NCBI GenBank assembly: GCA_037975125.1
Contig: CM075860.1
Location: forward strand, 44,799,804-44,863,803
DNA from: Latrodectus hesperus
Taxonomy: Eukaryota; Arthropoda; Arachnida; Araneae; Theridiidae
Length of the DNA stretch: 64,000 nucleotides
Direction: 5' to 3'
Shown here one piece after another: positions 1-11,131 of this stretch. The position numbers were made by a program, and so were the translations under genes. The notes beneath the pieces are model-generated. The model saw only the letters and a list, made by a program, of their open reading frames with translations. It had not been told where the DNA came from and made no database searches. Every line of letters begins with the position of its first letter. Within the stretch, counting starts at the first letter, position 1.

Positions 1-724
1 TAATTAGCTACAATTTTTTAAAAATTTATAGTATCATTAAAAATCTACCACGCCATTTTAATTCATTTTCACTATAAACATTAGATCAAAGTGTAACCCC
101 TAGTTGTGCTTATGCCAACACTTAAAAATTTTGAATTATCGGTCTGATTACTGTAGTTTGCTGTGTCAACCCTCAGAAAATTGATTTTAAGCTAGTTATT
201 CATTTTTATTAATATATTTAAGCAAATTAAACCTTTTTCTAAATTATTTTCATGTAATTTAATATTTTAAACCATTTTATACCTTAAATAATATATTTTA
301 CCATATAATTTAAATAATTTTAGCGTTTTTTAGTCTTTGCCACCCATTTTCATATGTAATAACTCTTTTTTATGACTTTTTGAGCCTGGATGTTTGTTTA
401 ACCTTTAATAACTTTTTCCGAGGAATACGCCTGACCACTTTTTAAGATTGTATCCCACCTAATTTAAGTCCAAATTGAATTTTTTAACATTTAATCTTAT
501 TAAACAGTATAATTTATACTTCTTAAGCAATATAAACATTAATAAACACTTAATTTCTATTTTATTACTCATTTTCTAGTTGGTCACCATATGGTCATAT
601 AGTGTGTAACTTCTAAAGTTTTTGTAATAATAACTTCGTTTTAACGCTAATATCTATAACTTATTGTACTAAATATATAATATAATTTACTTCATTATAG
701 TTGAATAGGAATAAAATTTTCTAA
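1..724 (+). other. 5' UTR (3' part) of LINE unit U1
   Basis: AT-rich leader without a credible ORF. It is visibly homologous to 56610-57483 of U11: both share CCACGCCATTTTAATTCA, a run containing AACCCCTAG, and TTATGCCAAC, in the same order, and both lead to an ORF1 ATG. This shows it is element leader and not unique host DNA. Any internal promoter would be further upstream. Confidence 0.7.
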
Positions 725-1888
725 ATGGCTTCCTTAAATGAATCTAGCCCCAAAAAATCTATATCAACCCCAAATCTTCTGAACCTTCAAGAGCACCCAA
801 AACTTCCAGATCACTCTCCTAGTGCTAACTCTGAATTGGATGTAGATAATCTAAATACTGAGCGTTCAATTCCATCTTCTAAGCTCTATGAATTACGGGA
901 TTTAGTAAATACTACTAAAAATAATAAATATCATCTTCCAAAAGAAATAAGGTCAAAATGCAATCAACTTATTCAAGATCTGCTAAATTTAAACCTCCCA
1001 ATAGGCAACCAAATAATCACAGCACAATCTTCACAACAAAGCTTGAATTTAAATGTTAATTTACAAAATTTACAAGCTAACATCATTCCAAATTTAATTT
1101 CCAAAATCGATGATTTAAGCAACAAGCTAGACGATAAAAATACTCAAATTGCTCATACAGATCCTAAAACACAAACAAAACTTTACAGTGATGCTGTCAA
1201 ACAAAACAAATCCTTAATCATCAAAAAATCAAAAGATCAGGATACACCCACTTTGTTAAGAAACATTGAAACCTCTATTCGTCCTGTAGCAATTTACAAC
1301 AGGAATACAGTCGTAGAAATCAAATGTAAAAATACTGAAGACATTAACTCTCTTAAAAAAACACTAATTGAAAATAAATTAACAGTTGAAGATAAAAAAA
1401 TTCAATTACAAAGAATAATAATCCTCAATATAGCAGAGAAATTTCCAAAGGAAAAAATTATCAATACTATAAAAGAAGATTTAAACATAACGAATGACGA
1501 TGAAAATATCAAAATTATTCATCATAGGAAAACACTAAGCAAATTTAATCTTTATAATTTAGTAATAGACATCCCAAAGGCACTTTCCAGAATTTTGCTC
1601 TCCAAAAAATTCCTGATAATTGGCCTAGCCAAATTCAAAATAGATAAATATAGAACAATTCGCCGCTGTCAGGGCTGTCAAGATTTTACCCATCATATAA
1701 ATGATTGTCCAACAAAAAAAATTTATTGTGCAAAATGTGCAAGATGTCACCAAACAGAAAAATGCAATGCCTCCAAATTCTTCTGCATTAATTGCATAGA
1801 GGCAAACAGAGATGGATTTAATTATCCAATAGAACATGCAGCGTTTGATAAAAATTGCCCCTCCTATCAATATTATTGCCAAAATTAA
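725..1888 (+). CDS. LINE ORF1, Gag-like nucleic-acid-binding protein (U1)
   Basis: 387 aa from an ATG at 725. It is the ORF1 of an R1/LOA-type LINE, expected to bind the element RNA and form the retrotransposition particle. The N-terminal 120 residues are polar and low in complexity, with a predicted helical stretch (NIIPNLISKIDDLSNKLDD). Three zinc knuckles lie near the C-terminus: CQGCQDFTHHINDC, CAKCARCHQTEKC and CINCIEAN followed by a spaced H and C. The stop TAA overlaps the ORF2 ATG as TAATG (1886-1890). The ORF appears intact. Confidence 0.85.
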   Translation: MASLNESSPKKSISTPNLLNLQEHPKLPDHSPSANSELDVDNLNTERSIPSSKLYELRDLVNTTKNNKYHLPKEIRSKCNQLIQDLLNLNLPIGNQIITAQSSQQSLNLNVNLQNLQANIIPNLISKIDDLSNKLDDKNTQIAHTDPKTQTKLYSDAVKQNKSLIIKKSKDQDTPTLLRNIETSIRPVAIYNRNTVVEIKCKNTEDINSLKKTLIENKLTVEDKKIQLQRIIILNIAEKFPKEKIINTIKEDLNITNDDENIKIIHHRKTLSKFNLYNLVIDIPKALSRILLSKKFLIIGLAKFKIDKYRTIRRCQGCQDFTHHINDCPTKKIYCAKCARCHQTEKCNASKFFCINCIEANRDGFNYPIEHAAFDKNCPSYQYYCQN

Positions 1889-4800
1889 TGTTGAAAAATA
1901 TGGCAAATTCCATCTCACTATCTTCAGACTCAACAAATACAAACTTACTAAATCTACATTTTTCAGAACTTAAAATCTTGCAAATTAATTTACAGAAAAG
2001 TAAATCGGCGCAAGCCCAATTACTTCAAACAATATCAAATAAAAACTACCACATTATTCTTACCCAAGAACCATATATCTTCAAAAAAGAACTTAGAGGT
2101 ATTCCACTTTCATTCAAATCTTATTATAACAAACAATCCCAAAATGCTAAATGCTTAACAATAATTAATGCACCCATAAACCCAATCTCCGTAATAACTG
2201 AAGATGAAATTATAGTCTTATGGTTAAATCTACAACCCCATCCCATTTTAATAATAAATGTTTATGCCTCCCCTTCAGGTGATATTAAACATACCATTTC
2301 AAAAATAAATCCACTTTTAGAAAAATTTAAAGACTGTCTAATTCTCTTAGCAGGCGACTTTAATGCCCAAAGTAATCTATGGAACTACCAATCAATAAAT
2401 AGCAGAGGTATACTCCTAGAAAACTTTATATCTTCCAACAATCTTAACTTAATAAATACTTTAAATTGTCAACCAACTTTTTCAGGCCCAAATGGATCAG
2501 GTTGGCCTGATTTAACTCTTTCAAATGACTTACTCTTCCCATACATACAAAACTGGAATGTTCTAGAAAACTTAACATGTTCTGACCATAATTATATTGA
2601 ATACGAAATTAAAAAATCTAGTCAAATTTATATTAATAAACGTTTTAACTGCAATAAAAATAAAACAAAATTTATCAAACACATAAAACAAAATTCAACA
2701 CAATTATTACAAAAAATAACCTCATGTAAAACAACTTCAGATTTAGACAACTTAACTGATAACTTAATAGGAATTTGCAAACAAAGTGCAGAAACAACTC
2801 TATCTTTCAGAAACCCAAATAAACCATTTAAATTAAAATGGTGGAATTCAAGTTTAAAAATTTTAAAAAATAAAACCAAAGCGTTACGTAGACGATTTAA
2901 AAAGTCACAAAACCAAGAAGAAAAGAAAAAATATATCATTGAATATAAAAAATCCCTAGCAACATATAAAAAAGAACTATTACAAGCAAAACTAAAAAGT
3001 TGGCAAATTTTCTGTTCAAACACCCAATCAGCATATGGCATACTAGGAAAAATAGCTAGTAATAAAATATTTTCACCAACTTCATTTATCCCTCTATCTT
3101 CAACGCAACTAAATTCAAATATTTCAAACAATATTTTCTCAGACCTTCTAAATTTTTCTTTTCCGGATGATCAAACAAATGCTTCAATAATCCCTTTAAC
3201 AACAAATACAAACCTAGACCCACCAATAACAAATATAGAACTAAAACATATGTCAAACATTTAAATAAAAATAAAGCACCTGGTACGGACGGAATTGATA
3301 ATGGTATTATTAAACTTATTTACGAGGCAATTCCAAAAATATTATTAAACTACTACAATCTTTGTTTGAAGTTGCAATACTTTCCAAAAGCATTTAAAAT
3401 AGGACAGATAATCTTCTTTTTGAAAAAGGATAAACCTCCAGACTCACCATCATCATACAGGCCAATTTGCCTTTTATCCGCACTTGGGAAAGTTTTGGAA
3501 AGAATAATTACTAATCGACTAAAATATTATCTTAATAAATATAATTACTTAAGTAACACTCAATATGGTTTTCGCTCAAATATCTCGACGGAACATGCAT
3601 TATTACAAATAAAGGAATCAATAAATAATAATAAATCTAAAGATAAATATACGGCTCTAATAAGCCTAGATATACAAAAAGCTTTCGACTCTCTATGGTG
3701 GCCGGGATTAAAAAACGCACTTAATGAACTAAAAATTCCAAGCAACCTTTTAAACATATTCTTTAACTTCTTATCTGATAGGCAATTAACTATTATACAT
3801 GATAATCTAACTATAACTAAAGCTCAATCTAGAGGGTGCCCACAGGGCTCAGTAAGCGGACCGATTCTTTGGAATCTTTATTATGATATTGTAAATAAAT
3901 ATAATTGGCCTCAACATACTAGAATAGTGACGTTTGCGGACGATACACTTTTTATTGTATCAGGTGAGACAAAGGAAAAACTCAAAACAAACAGCAATGA
4001 AACTTTGGCAATTTATGCACAACTCTGCGATAAATTAAAATTAACTGTATCACCATCAAAATCTAAAGTATTAATACTCCCAAAAAAATCTCATCATTTA
4101 AAGTATAATCCAAAAATAACTTTCAAAAATCAAAGTCTGAGACATACAAAAATTTTAAATTATTTGGGAATACAAATAGATAAAAAGCTCTCTTTTCTGG
4201 AACACATACGCTCTCTAAAGCCAAAACTAATTAGAATAGCACAAAGATTAAAATCCATGTCCACGTTAAACTGGGGTCTTAAAGGAAAAATAATTAAAAT
4301 TATTTATAAAACTGTTATTGAAAGAATAATCTTATACGGCGCAACCTTTTGGCTAGAACCAATTACTCAAAGAAAATGCAAACAACTTAAAACAATTGAA
4401 AGATACTTTACCCTTTTATTAACAAACAGTTTCCAAACAACATCAACTATGGCGCTGGAGCTGCTGGCAGGCATTCTTCCTCTGCCTCTTCAGGCAGAAA
4501 TGGAATTATTAAAATCAAACCTACTACAACATGGAAAAGAAATTAAAATTGACGATCTTCTCATCCCATCAAAAGTGGACAGAAAACCAAAAAAGGAATT
4601 GACTCACCCAGCAGATTGGCTCAAAGCCCTCCACATCTATACTAATCAAAAGCAAAATTCACAATATAAACCAAAAATTACTCCATGGAATTTTTATACT
4701 GACGGCTCTAAAACAGACGAAAAGGTTGGAGCAGCGGTTATAACATTCAAATACAATATTCTTCAAAATTCCCAACTTATTAAATTACATAAACTAAATT

Positions 4801-5567
4801 CCATTTATCAAGCAGAATCCTTTGCAATTAAATTCACCATTCTTCAAATACTGCAATATCAACAATTTCCGGCAACAATTTGGACCGACAGTAAATCAGC
4901 ATTACAAGCAATTCAAAATCCCTTTCCAGATTCATCTATCATCGCTGATATTCAAAAATTAATAAGAGAAAATCAAAATTGCTTAATCCAATTCTGCTGG
5001 GTGAGGGCTCACCAAGGAAATCAGGGGAACGAATTAGCAGACATCAAAGCAAAAGAAGCTGCAGAACTCCCGGAAAGCCAAATCACAAATATACCATGGT
5101 CCAGGGCACCGATTAAACTACTACTAAAGAAACAACAACTACAAAAATGGCAACATCAATGGTCATCAGCTGCAACAGGACGTTACCTTCATCATCTCAT
5201 CCCAACAGTTTCAACAGATGTCTGCTATGACGTTCCCCAAATAAATTTCTTCATCACAAATCATGGACCTTTTCCCGAATACTACAAAAAAATCGGAAAA
5301 GCGTCTTCAAATCTTTGCATCTGTAATTCACCAGGTACCGGCCTTCATTATATCCTAGACTGCCCATACACAAGTAAATTCCATCTTAAAAAATCCCACG
5401 TCCAAACTGACTCAAACTTCATAAATTACTGCATCAAGAACAACTACAGAAGGAGAGTGCTAATTCAACTCGGAATCTTTTTAATGTCCAGGGACTTGAC
5501 TCTCTGTCTGGATCCGACTTCTTCATCAAATCTAATGGACCTAGATTCCTCATCGGACTCAGATTAG
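1888..5567 (+). pseudogene. LINE ORF2 polyprotein (EN-RT-RNase H-CCHC), one frameshift (U1)
   Basis: ORF2 starts at the ATG that overlaps the ORF1 stop. Endonuclease motifs: LQINLQKSKSAQ, TQEPY, GDFNAQ near residue 155, and CSDH. RT motifs: LISLDIQKAFDSLWW, GCPQGSVSGP and FADDTLF. RNase H: YTDGSK, QAESFA, WTDSKSA and NELAD. A C-terminal CICN...H....C finger follows. The frame changes near 3250-3256, where a one-base loss turns the linker before the KAPGTDG motif into a stop at 3264; the downstream frame (visible as a separate ORF from 3366) is then open to 5567. This copy therefore cannot give a full polyprotein without recoding. Confidence 0.85.
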
Positions 5568-5817
5568 AATTTCTACATTAATTTTTCTATAAATTCTTTG
5601 TAAATAATGTAAATATTTTATACTTTTTTCTTTTGTTTAGATATTGTATTAATTTTTTTTAAATTGTTATTATACTTCTTTATCAACTACTCTTATAATC
5701 ACCAAGTTTGTTAATTATGTTACTTAAAAAAAAATATGTAATTATATTTCTTTATTAACTATTCTCTTAATAACCAAGTTTGCCAATTATGTTATTCAAA
5801 AAAAAAAGTATGTAACT
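5568..5817 (+). other. U1 3' UTR, AT-rich part
   Basis: Very AT-rich spacer with a short duplicated segment: ACCAAGTTTG and TATGTTA recur at about 5701-5740 and 5773-5805, spaced by roughly 70 bp. I see no ORF in it. Confidence 0.5.
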
Positions 5818-5873
5818 GAACTGTGATGCATTGATCTACTGCGTAGATCAATGCAGGCCTTATGAGCCCCACC
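5818..5873 (+). promoter_or_regulatory. Conserved 3' UTR RNA hairpin of A-family (U1 copy)
   Basis: Invariant GAACTGTGAT, then arms GCATTGATCTAC and GTAGATCAATGC around a TGC loop, then CAGGCCTTATGAGCCCCACC. The same frame recurs in U2, U3 (twice), U4, U5, U6, U7 and U9 with different but still complementary arms, so an RNA structure is being kept. Recognition by the element's own RT is a likely role by analogy with other LINE 3' hairpins; this is inferred. Confidence 0.75.
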
Positions 5874-5901
5874 ATATGTAAATAAATCAATAAAATAAAC
5901 C

Positions 5902-6036
5902 GGGTTGCGGTTCTCGCGTGGCACTCCTGACCCCCGTGGGGTGCTGACGGCTCTTCTGACGTGGTGGGAGCATAACCCGTTAACCCTTGGTATAGTTCGG
6001 GGTTCCCACTCGTCTATAATTTCTGTCTAGAGCAAC
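5902..6036 (+). promoter_or_regulatory. A-family 3' terminal structured module (U1 copy)
   Basis: Starts at GGGTTGCGGTTCTC a few bases after AATAAA and runs to TGTCTAGAGCAAC. Paired segments include GCACTCC with GGGGTGC, TGGGA with TCCCA, and TTGCTC-like with GAGCAA. There is no poly(A) or microsatellite tail; the next base begins U2. Confidence 0.75.
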
Positions 6037-6227
6037 TAACAAAGTCTCTTCGAATCCCCTCTCCTAAATCAAACTCTCAAATCAAACAAACTTGAAAATT
6101 CGTTCCTTCGCAATAAACTAAAGTGGATTTTGCTTGTTAAATTCGATTTCAATCGACAAACAAATTTCTAGTCTTTTATCAATCTCACCAACATCCCTAA
6201 CAATCTCATCATAGCCTTTTCTTCCCA
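6037..6227 (+). other. U2 leader (5' UTR, perhaps truncated)
   Basis: 191 bp between the U1 terminus and the U2 ORF1 ATG. It is much shorter than the roughly 1.7-1.9 kb leaders of U8 and U11 and richer in C (repeated TCAAATC/CTAAATC runs). It may be a 5'-truncated leader or a different leader type. I see no ORF in it. Confidence 0.5.
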
Positions 6228-7451
6228 ATGGATGATCAGATCCTTAATCCGCTTAGAAAATCATTATCATCTCCAAATCTCTCAAAGAACTTATCAATTC
6301 AACAGCCAGAAAAAGCCAGAGATACCCATAATGTAGATAAAATCAAGGAAATCCTAAAGGAATTAACAAAAATCATTACTTTGAAAAATAAAGATAAATC
6401 TTACCTTCCTCGAGATTCTCGCACCAAAGCATTAGATCTTATTGCATCTCTGCAAATTATAACATTTACAAATCAAGTCCAACAAGAACAAACTCAAGAA
6501 AAAGATTCCTTATCTAAAGAGATCAAAAATTTACAGAATGAAATAATTCCAAACTTGATTTCCAAAATTGATTCTCTGAATAAATCAATATCTTCAAGCA
6601 GCTCTCAAATCACAGAAAATTTAACCCCTCCAAAACTATATAGTGATATAGTCAAAGCTGAAAATTCAATTATCATAAAAAAAACGAATAACTTAAAACC
6701 CTTAGAAAAACTAAGGACAATAGAAACCGAAATATGTCCAAAAGGCATATATAACCGCAATGGACACATAGAAATCAAATGTAAAAACCAGGAAGATCTA
6801 TTGAAACTAAAAAGAACCCTGACGGATAAAAATATCCCTATTGAAAATAAAAGGATTCAGACAAGAAGAATAATTATTTTGAACACTACAGCAAATATAA
6901 CTGAACAAAAAATTCTCACGGCATTAGCAGACAAAATTAGTATTTCGGATATCTCAAATCAAGTAAAAATACTAAACCGTCGCAAAACTTTAAGTCCTTA
7001 CAATCTATACAATTACATTTTGGAAGTGCCAAGACAATTAGTCCATAAGATCTTAGAAAAAAATTTTCTCTACATTGGTCTAGCTAAATTTAGATTGGAC
7101 TTCTTCAATCCAATTCCAAGGTGCCAAAAATGTCAAAACTTCAGACATAAAACTTCAGACTGCAAATGCACTAATTTCTACTGCGCCAAATGTGGCAACC
7201 GCCACCAAACAGAAAAATGTACTTCTAAAAACTACAAATGCATAAATTGTGTGGAAGCCAATCATAACGGTGCTAATTTCCAAATAGACCATCCTTCTTA
7301 CGACCCAAATTGTCCAGCATTTAGAGAATACGTTTATGAAAATGATAATGATTACCCTCAAAACTCGCACCAAAACTACCCACCACTCTCAAATCCTCCT
7401 AGCTTCCCTCAAAGCCAATTTCAAGCACCACACTTCCAACCACATTTCTAA
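6228..7451 (+). CDS. LINE ORF1, Gag-like zinc-knuckle protein (U2)
   Basis: 407 aa from the ATG at 6228. A polar N-terminus contains a short coiled-coil-like stretch (NEIIPNLISKIDSLNKS). A mid region resembles the RNA-binding folds of LINE ORF1 proteins. Three zinc knuckles follow: CQKCQNFRHKTSDC, CAKCGNRHQTEKC and CINCVEANHNG with a later H and C. The tail is rich in P, Q, F and H and is not shared by the U1 protein. The stop and the ORF2 ATG abut (TAAATG, 7449-7454), which suits termination-reinitiation. The ORF is open throughout. Confidence 0.85.
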   Translation: MDDQILNPLRKSLSSPNLSKNLSIQQPEKARDTHNVDKIKEILKELTKIITLKNKDKSYLPRDSRTKALDLIASLQIITFTNQVQQEQTQEKDSLSKEIKNLQNEIIPNLISKIDSLNKSISSSSSQITENLTPPKLYSDIVKAENSIIIKKTNNLKPLEKLRTIETEICPKGIYNRNGHIEIKCKNQEDLLKLKRTLTDKNIPIENKRIQTRRIIILNTTANITEQKILTALADKISISDISNQVKILNRRKTLSPYNLYNYILEVPRQLVHKILEKNFLYIGLAKFRLDFFNPIPRCQKCQNFRHKTSDCKCTNFYCAKCGNRHQTEKCTSKNYKCINCVEANHNGANFQIDHPSYDPNCPAFREYVYENDNDYPQNSHQNYPPLSNPPSFPQSQFQAPHFQPHF

Positions 7452-10400
7452 ATGTCTTACCAACAGCATTATTCAAATTCATCAGCATCTAATATAACCA
7501 ACGTCCCAAACCTTTCAACTTATAACTTTTCAACACTTAACTTTCTACAGATTAACCTACAAAGGAGCAAGTCAGCCCAATCTGCATTAATTAAAACAAT
7601 CCAAGATAATAAATTTGACATTATCCTAACCCAAGAGCCATATGTCTACCATAACGAGATAAGAGGAATCCCACTTAAATGGAAAAATTACCATTGCAAA
7701 AACTCAGAAACTCCGAAATGTTCGACAATCCTAACAGCACCTTTAAATCCAATCGCTTTGTTAACGGATCCAGATCTAATAATTCTTTTTTTCAACTTAA
7801 ACCCAAGCCCATTATTACTAATAAATGTTTATGCAGCACCTCAAAAACCATTAAATAGTATTCTTGACAAATTATCTCCATACCTACAATCCTATAAAAA
7901 TACAGCAATCCTTATCAGCGGAGACTTCAACTCACAAAACATATTATGGAAATACCCCTCAAACAATCAAAGAGGACATCAATTAGAATCATTCATAACT
8001 TCAGAAAATTTAAATCTTATCAATATAAACAATGAAACCCCAACTTTTGTTGGCCCAAACGGCTCAGGCTTTCCTGATCTTACTTTTACTAACGATCAAC
8101 TACTACCAAATCTAATAAACTGGCAAGTCTTAGACGAAGAATCTTGCTCGGATCACCGATACATAAGCTTCCAAATTAGTGATTCTAACTCCATTCAATT
8201 TAACAGACGTTATAACTCAAATCATAATAGTTCAAAATTTATAAAATTAATGCGTTCAAACTCATACAAATTAGCTCAAGATTTAGAACTTTGCATAACT
8301 CATCAAGATTTAGAAGACTACACCAAGAATTTTATCCAAATATGCAAATCAAGTGCAGAAAAATCATTCAAATTAAAAAAACCTAAAAAACAATTCCAAT
8401 TAAGGTGGTGGAACAAAAATTTGCAATTACAAAAAAATAAAACTCGCGCACTTCGTCGACGCATAAAATCAACACAAGATCCAAACTTAAAAAAAGAATT
8501 CGTACAAAAATATAAAAAATCTCTGGCCCTTTACAAGAAAGAAATCATAATCAGTAAGCTCAATAGCTGGAAACAGTTTTGCACTAACGCTAAATCACCC
8601 TTTGGAGTATTGACCAAATTAGCCACGAAAAAACTCTTTATTCCAACTTCTTTTGTCCCCCTATCTTCCTCCCCACATTCCCCAAATATTACAAACACAA
8701 TCTTCAAAGACCTTTTAGAAGCCTCTTTTCCCCCAAACCCACCATTGCAAGAAATAGTCCAACCAACAACAATAATTTAGAACCCCCTTTTTCAAATACG
8801 GAACTGGAAATAGTTATAAAAAATCTAAACAACTCGAAAGCACCGGGTATAGACGGTCTGGATAACAAAATAATTAAATTAATCTTTATAGCCATCCCAA
8901 AATTACTCCTAAAATTCTTCAACATTTGCTTCTCCAAATCTTACTTCCCAACCTCATTTAAAGAAGGGCAAGTAATCTTCTTTCATAAAAAAAATAAAAA
9001 TCCAACCTCCTACCGACCTATTTGCCTCTTGTCTGCCATAGGAAAAGTACTAGAACGCCTCCTAATAAATAGGTTAAAACACTTCTTAGAAATCAATAAA
9101 GTTTTAAGTAAAAATCAATACGGCTTCCGATCCAACATCTCAACCGAACATGCTCTGCTAACATTAAAAAATCAAATCTCAGAAAATAAAGACAAAGACT
9201 TGTACATGGCAATAGTGAGTCTGGATATAGAGAAAGCCTTTGATTCAGTCTATTGGCCAAAATTAAAAACGGCTCTAAATAATCTAAATCTCCCAACTAA
9301 TATTCTCCTTACTTTTTTCAACTTCTTATCAGAAAGAAAATTCACGGTGATTCACGATAACACGAATTTGTCAATCCCTCATGTTCGAGGTTGTCCACAA
9401 GGTTCGGTCAGTGGACCAATCTTGTGGAACATCTACTATAACATTATCTCAAATTATAATTGGCCAAACCACTCAAAAATTTTAACATTCGCTGATGACA
9501 CCCTTTTTGTCATAACAGGAAAAACAAAAGAATCCTTGAAATTAAACTGTAACCATACCCTTAATATTTTTTCAAATCTTTGTTCAGATCTAAAATTAAA
9601 TCTAGCCCCTCATAAATCTAAAATACTTATATTAGGTAAAAAATCTCACTCACTAAAATATAACCCCAGGATAACCATTAATAACACTAGCATAAATCAT
9701 GTGAAAGTTTTAACATTTCTTGGCATACAAATTGATAAAAAATTATCGTTTCTCCCACACATCAGATCTTTAAAAAATAAAATAGTATCTACAACACAAA
9801 TAATTAAATCAATGACTAATCTAAATTGGGGCCTGAGAGGCAAACTCCTAAAAATTATATACCAAACTATTACGTTGAGACAAATTCTCTACGGTATCCC
9901 ATTTTGGATATTCCCTTTAACCACAAGAAAAATTAAACAGCTACAAATATTGGAACGATTCTTCTTGACGTTAATAACCAAACCTTACAGAACAACTCCT
10001 ACAGCCGGCCTCGAAATATTAGCAGGCGTGCCTCCTCTCCAAATTCAGGCTAAAGCAGAAGCCACGAAATCCCTTATAATCCAGCACCAACAAGCATATC
10101 AACTGGACACTGTTTTCATCCCATCATCCTCTTGTGATCTTCGTCCCCACAAAGATCAAACTCATCCGGCTTCATGGCGTTCAAACATCTACATCTTCAA
10201 TCTCACCCCAAACAACTCCCAGCAATCCTCCCAACCACAGACCAACTACAATATTTACACTGACGGATCAAAGACAGCAGACAAGATAGGAGCAGCCATG
10301 GTAGTGTATCTTAACTCTCAACTTATCCACCATCAACTATTTCATCTAAACAAATTTAACTCCATCTTCCAGGCGGAGGCCTTTGCCATCCTCAAATCAA

Positions 10401-11131
10401 TACATTTTCTAATAGAAAACAATATTCAAACGGCCTCTATATGGTCGGACTGCAAATCAGTGCTGACAGCTATCTTAAATCCCTACCCAAAAAGCAATTT
10501 AATCCACCAAATTCAAACTCTAATCAGTTCTAATTCCAACTTCTCCATCTACCTATTTTGGACCAAAGCGCATCAGGGAACACTGGGGAATGAAGTGGCG
10601 GACGAGAAAGCCAAAGAAGCGGCCAACCTCTCCGATGATAAAACAATACCACTGCCCTGGTCTAAGGCTTCCATAAAATCACAGATAAAACAACAAACCA
10701 TCAAAGAATGGCAACTGTATTGGAATTCATCCACAACAGGTCGTTACATCTATGACTTATTCCCGACAGTCTCCTTGGACGTTTGCCACGACATTCCCCA
10801 GTTAAACTACTTAATAACAAACCATGGCCCTTTTCCTGCCTACTTTCATCGGATAAAGAAATCATCAACAGACAACTGCATCTGTGGAAAAAGGGGAACA
10901 AGCCTTCACTATATTTTTGAATGTCCAGAAACAATCCGTTACCATTTGAAAAAACCCTCTAACCTATCACAAGTGGACTTTATAAAATTCTGCCTTAAAT
11001 GTCCTTACCGCAAGAAAAAATTGATCGAACTGATTGACTTCCTATCAAGTAAAGACTTATCTCTTTGTCAAGACCCAACGACTCCATCATCAGCAGAAGT
11101 GGCAACCTACAGTGACAGTGAAGAAGATTAA
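7452..11131 (+). pseudogene. LINE ORF2 polyprotein, one frameshift (U2)
   Basis: The endonuclease part is open from 7452 to 8780 (LQINLQRSKSAQ, TQEPY, GDFNSQ, CSDH). The frame then shifts by one base in a CAAC/AAT run near 8765-8777, and the rest is open to 11131: SLDIEKAFDSVYW, GCPQGSVSGPILWN and FADDTLF of RT; YTDGSK, QAEAFA, WSDCKS and NEVADEKA of RNase H; and the CICG...H....C finger. The linker also lacks a few residues before the SYRPICLLS motif compared with sister units. The N- and C-halves are otherwise well preserved, so the break is probably recent. Confidence 0.85.

Larger units (their letters stand above)
1..6036 (+). mobile_element. A-family LINE unit U1 (R1/LOA-like), nearly full length
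   Basis: The unit contains part of a 5' UTR, ORF1 (725-1888), ORF2 (1888-5567, one frameshift) and a 3' UTR ending in TGTCTAGAGCAAC at 6024-6036. Its 5' end lies before the window. RT motif GCPQGSVSGPILWN and the endonuclease, RT, RNase H, CCHC order place it in the R1/LOA group of LINEs; the exact clade would need a phylogeny. It is the first unit of the head-to-tail array and belongs to the same lineage as U3, U6 and U11. Confidence 0.88.

Noticed and set aside
1625..1942. Many antisense or out-of-frame ORFs of 60-170 aa across the LINE units (for example 1625-1942 minus, 2628-3131 minus, 34112-34516 minus)
   Set aside because: They lie wholly over well-supported ORF1 or ORF2 frames, have biased hydrophobic or cysteine-rich composition from reading AT-rich coding DNA backwards, and recur only because the LINE copies recur.
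5902..6036. Terminal module as a hammerhead, HDV-like or twister ribozyme, or as snRNA, 5S or 7SL RNA
   Set aside because: I compared the conserved cores from memory of the families and found no convincing match; it stays an unassigned structure.
6037..6120. tRNA-like box B (TTCGAATCC) after the U1 terminus
   Set aside because: There is no box A at the right distance and no cloverleaf; the match is short and likely chance.
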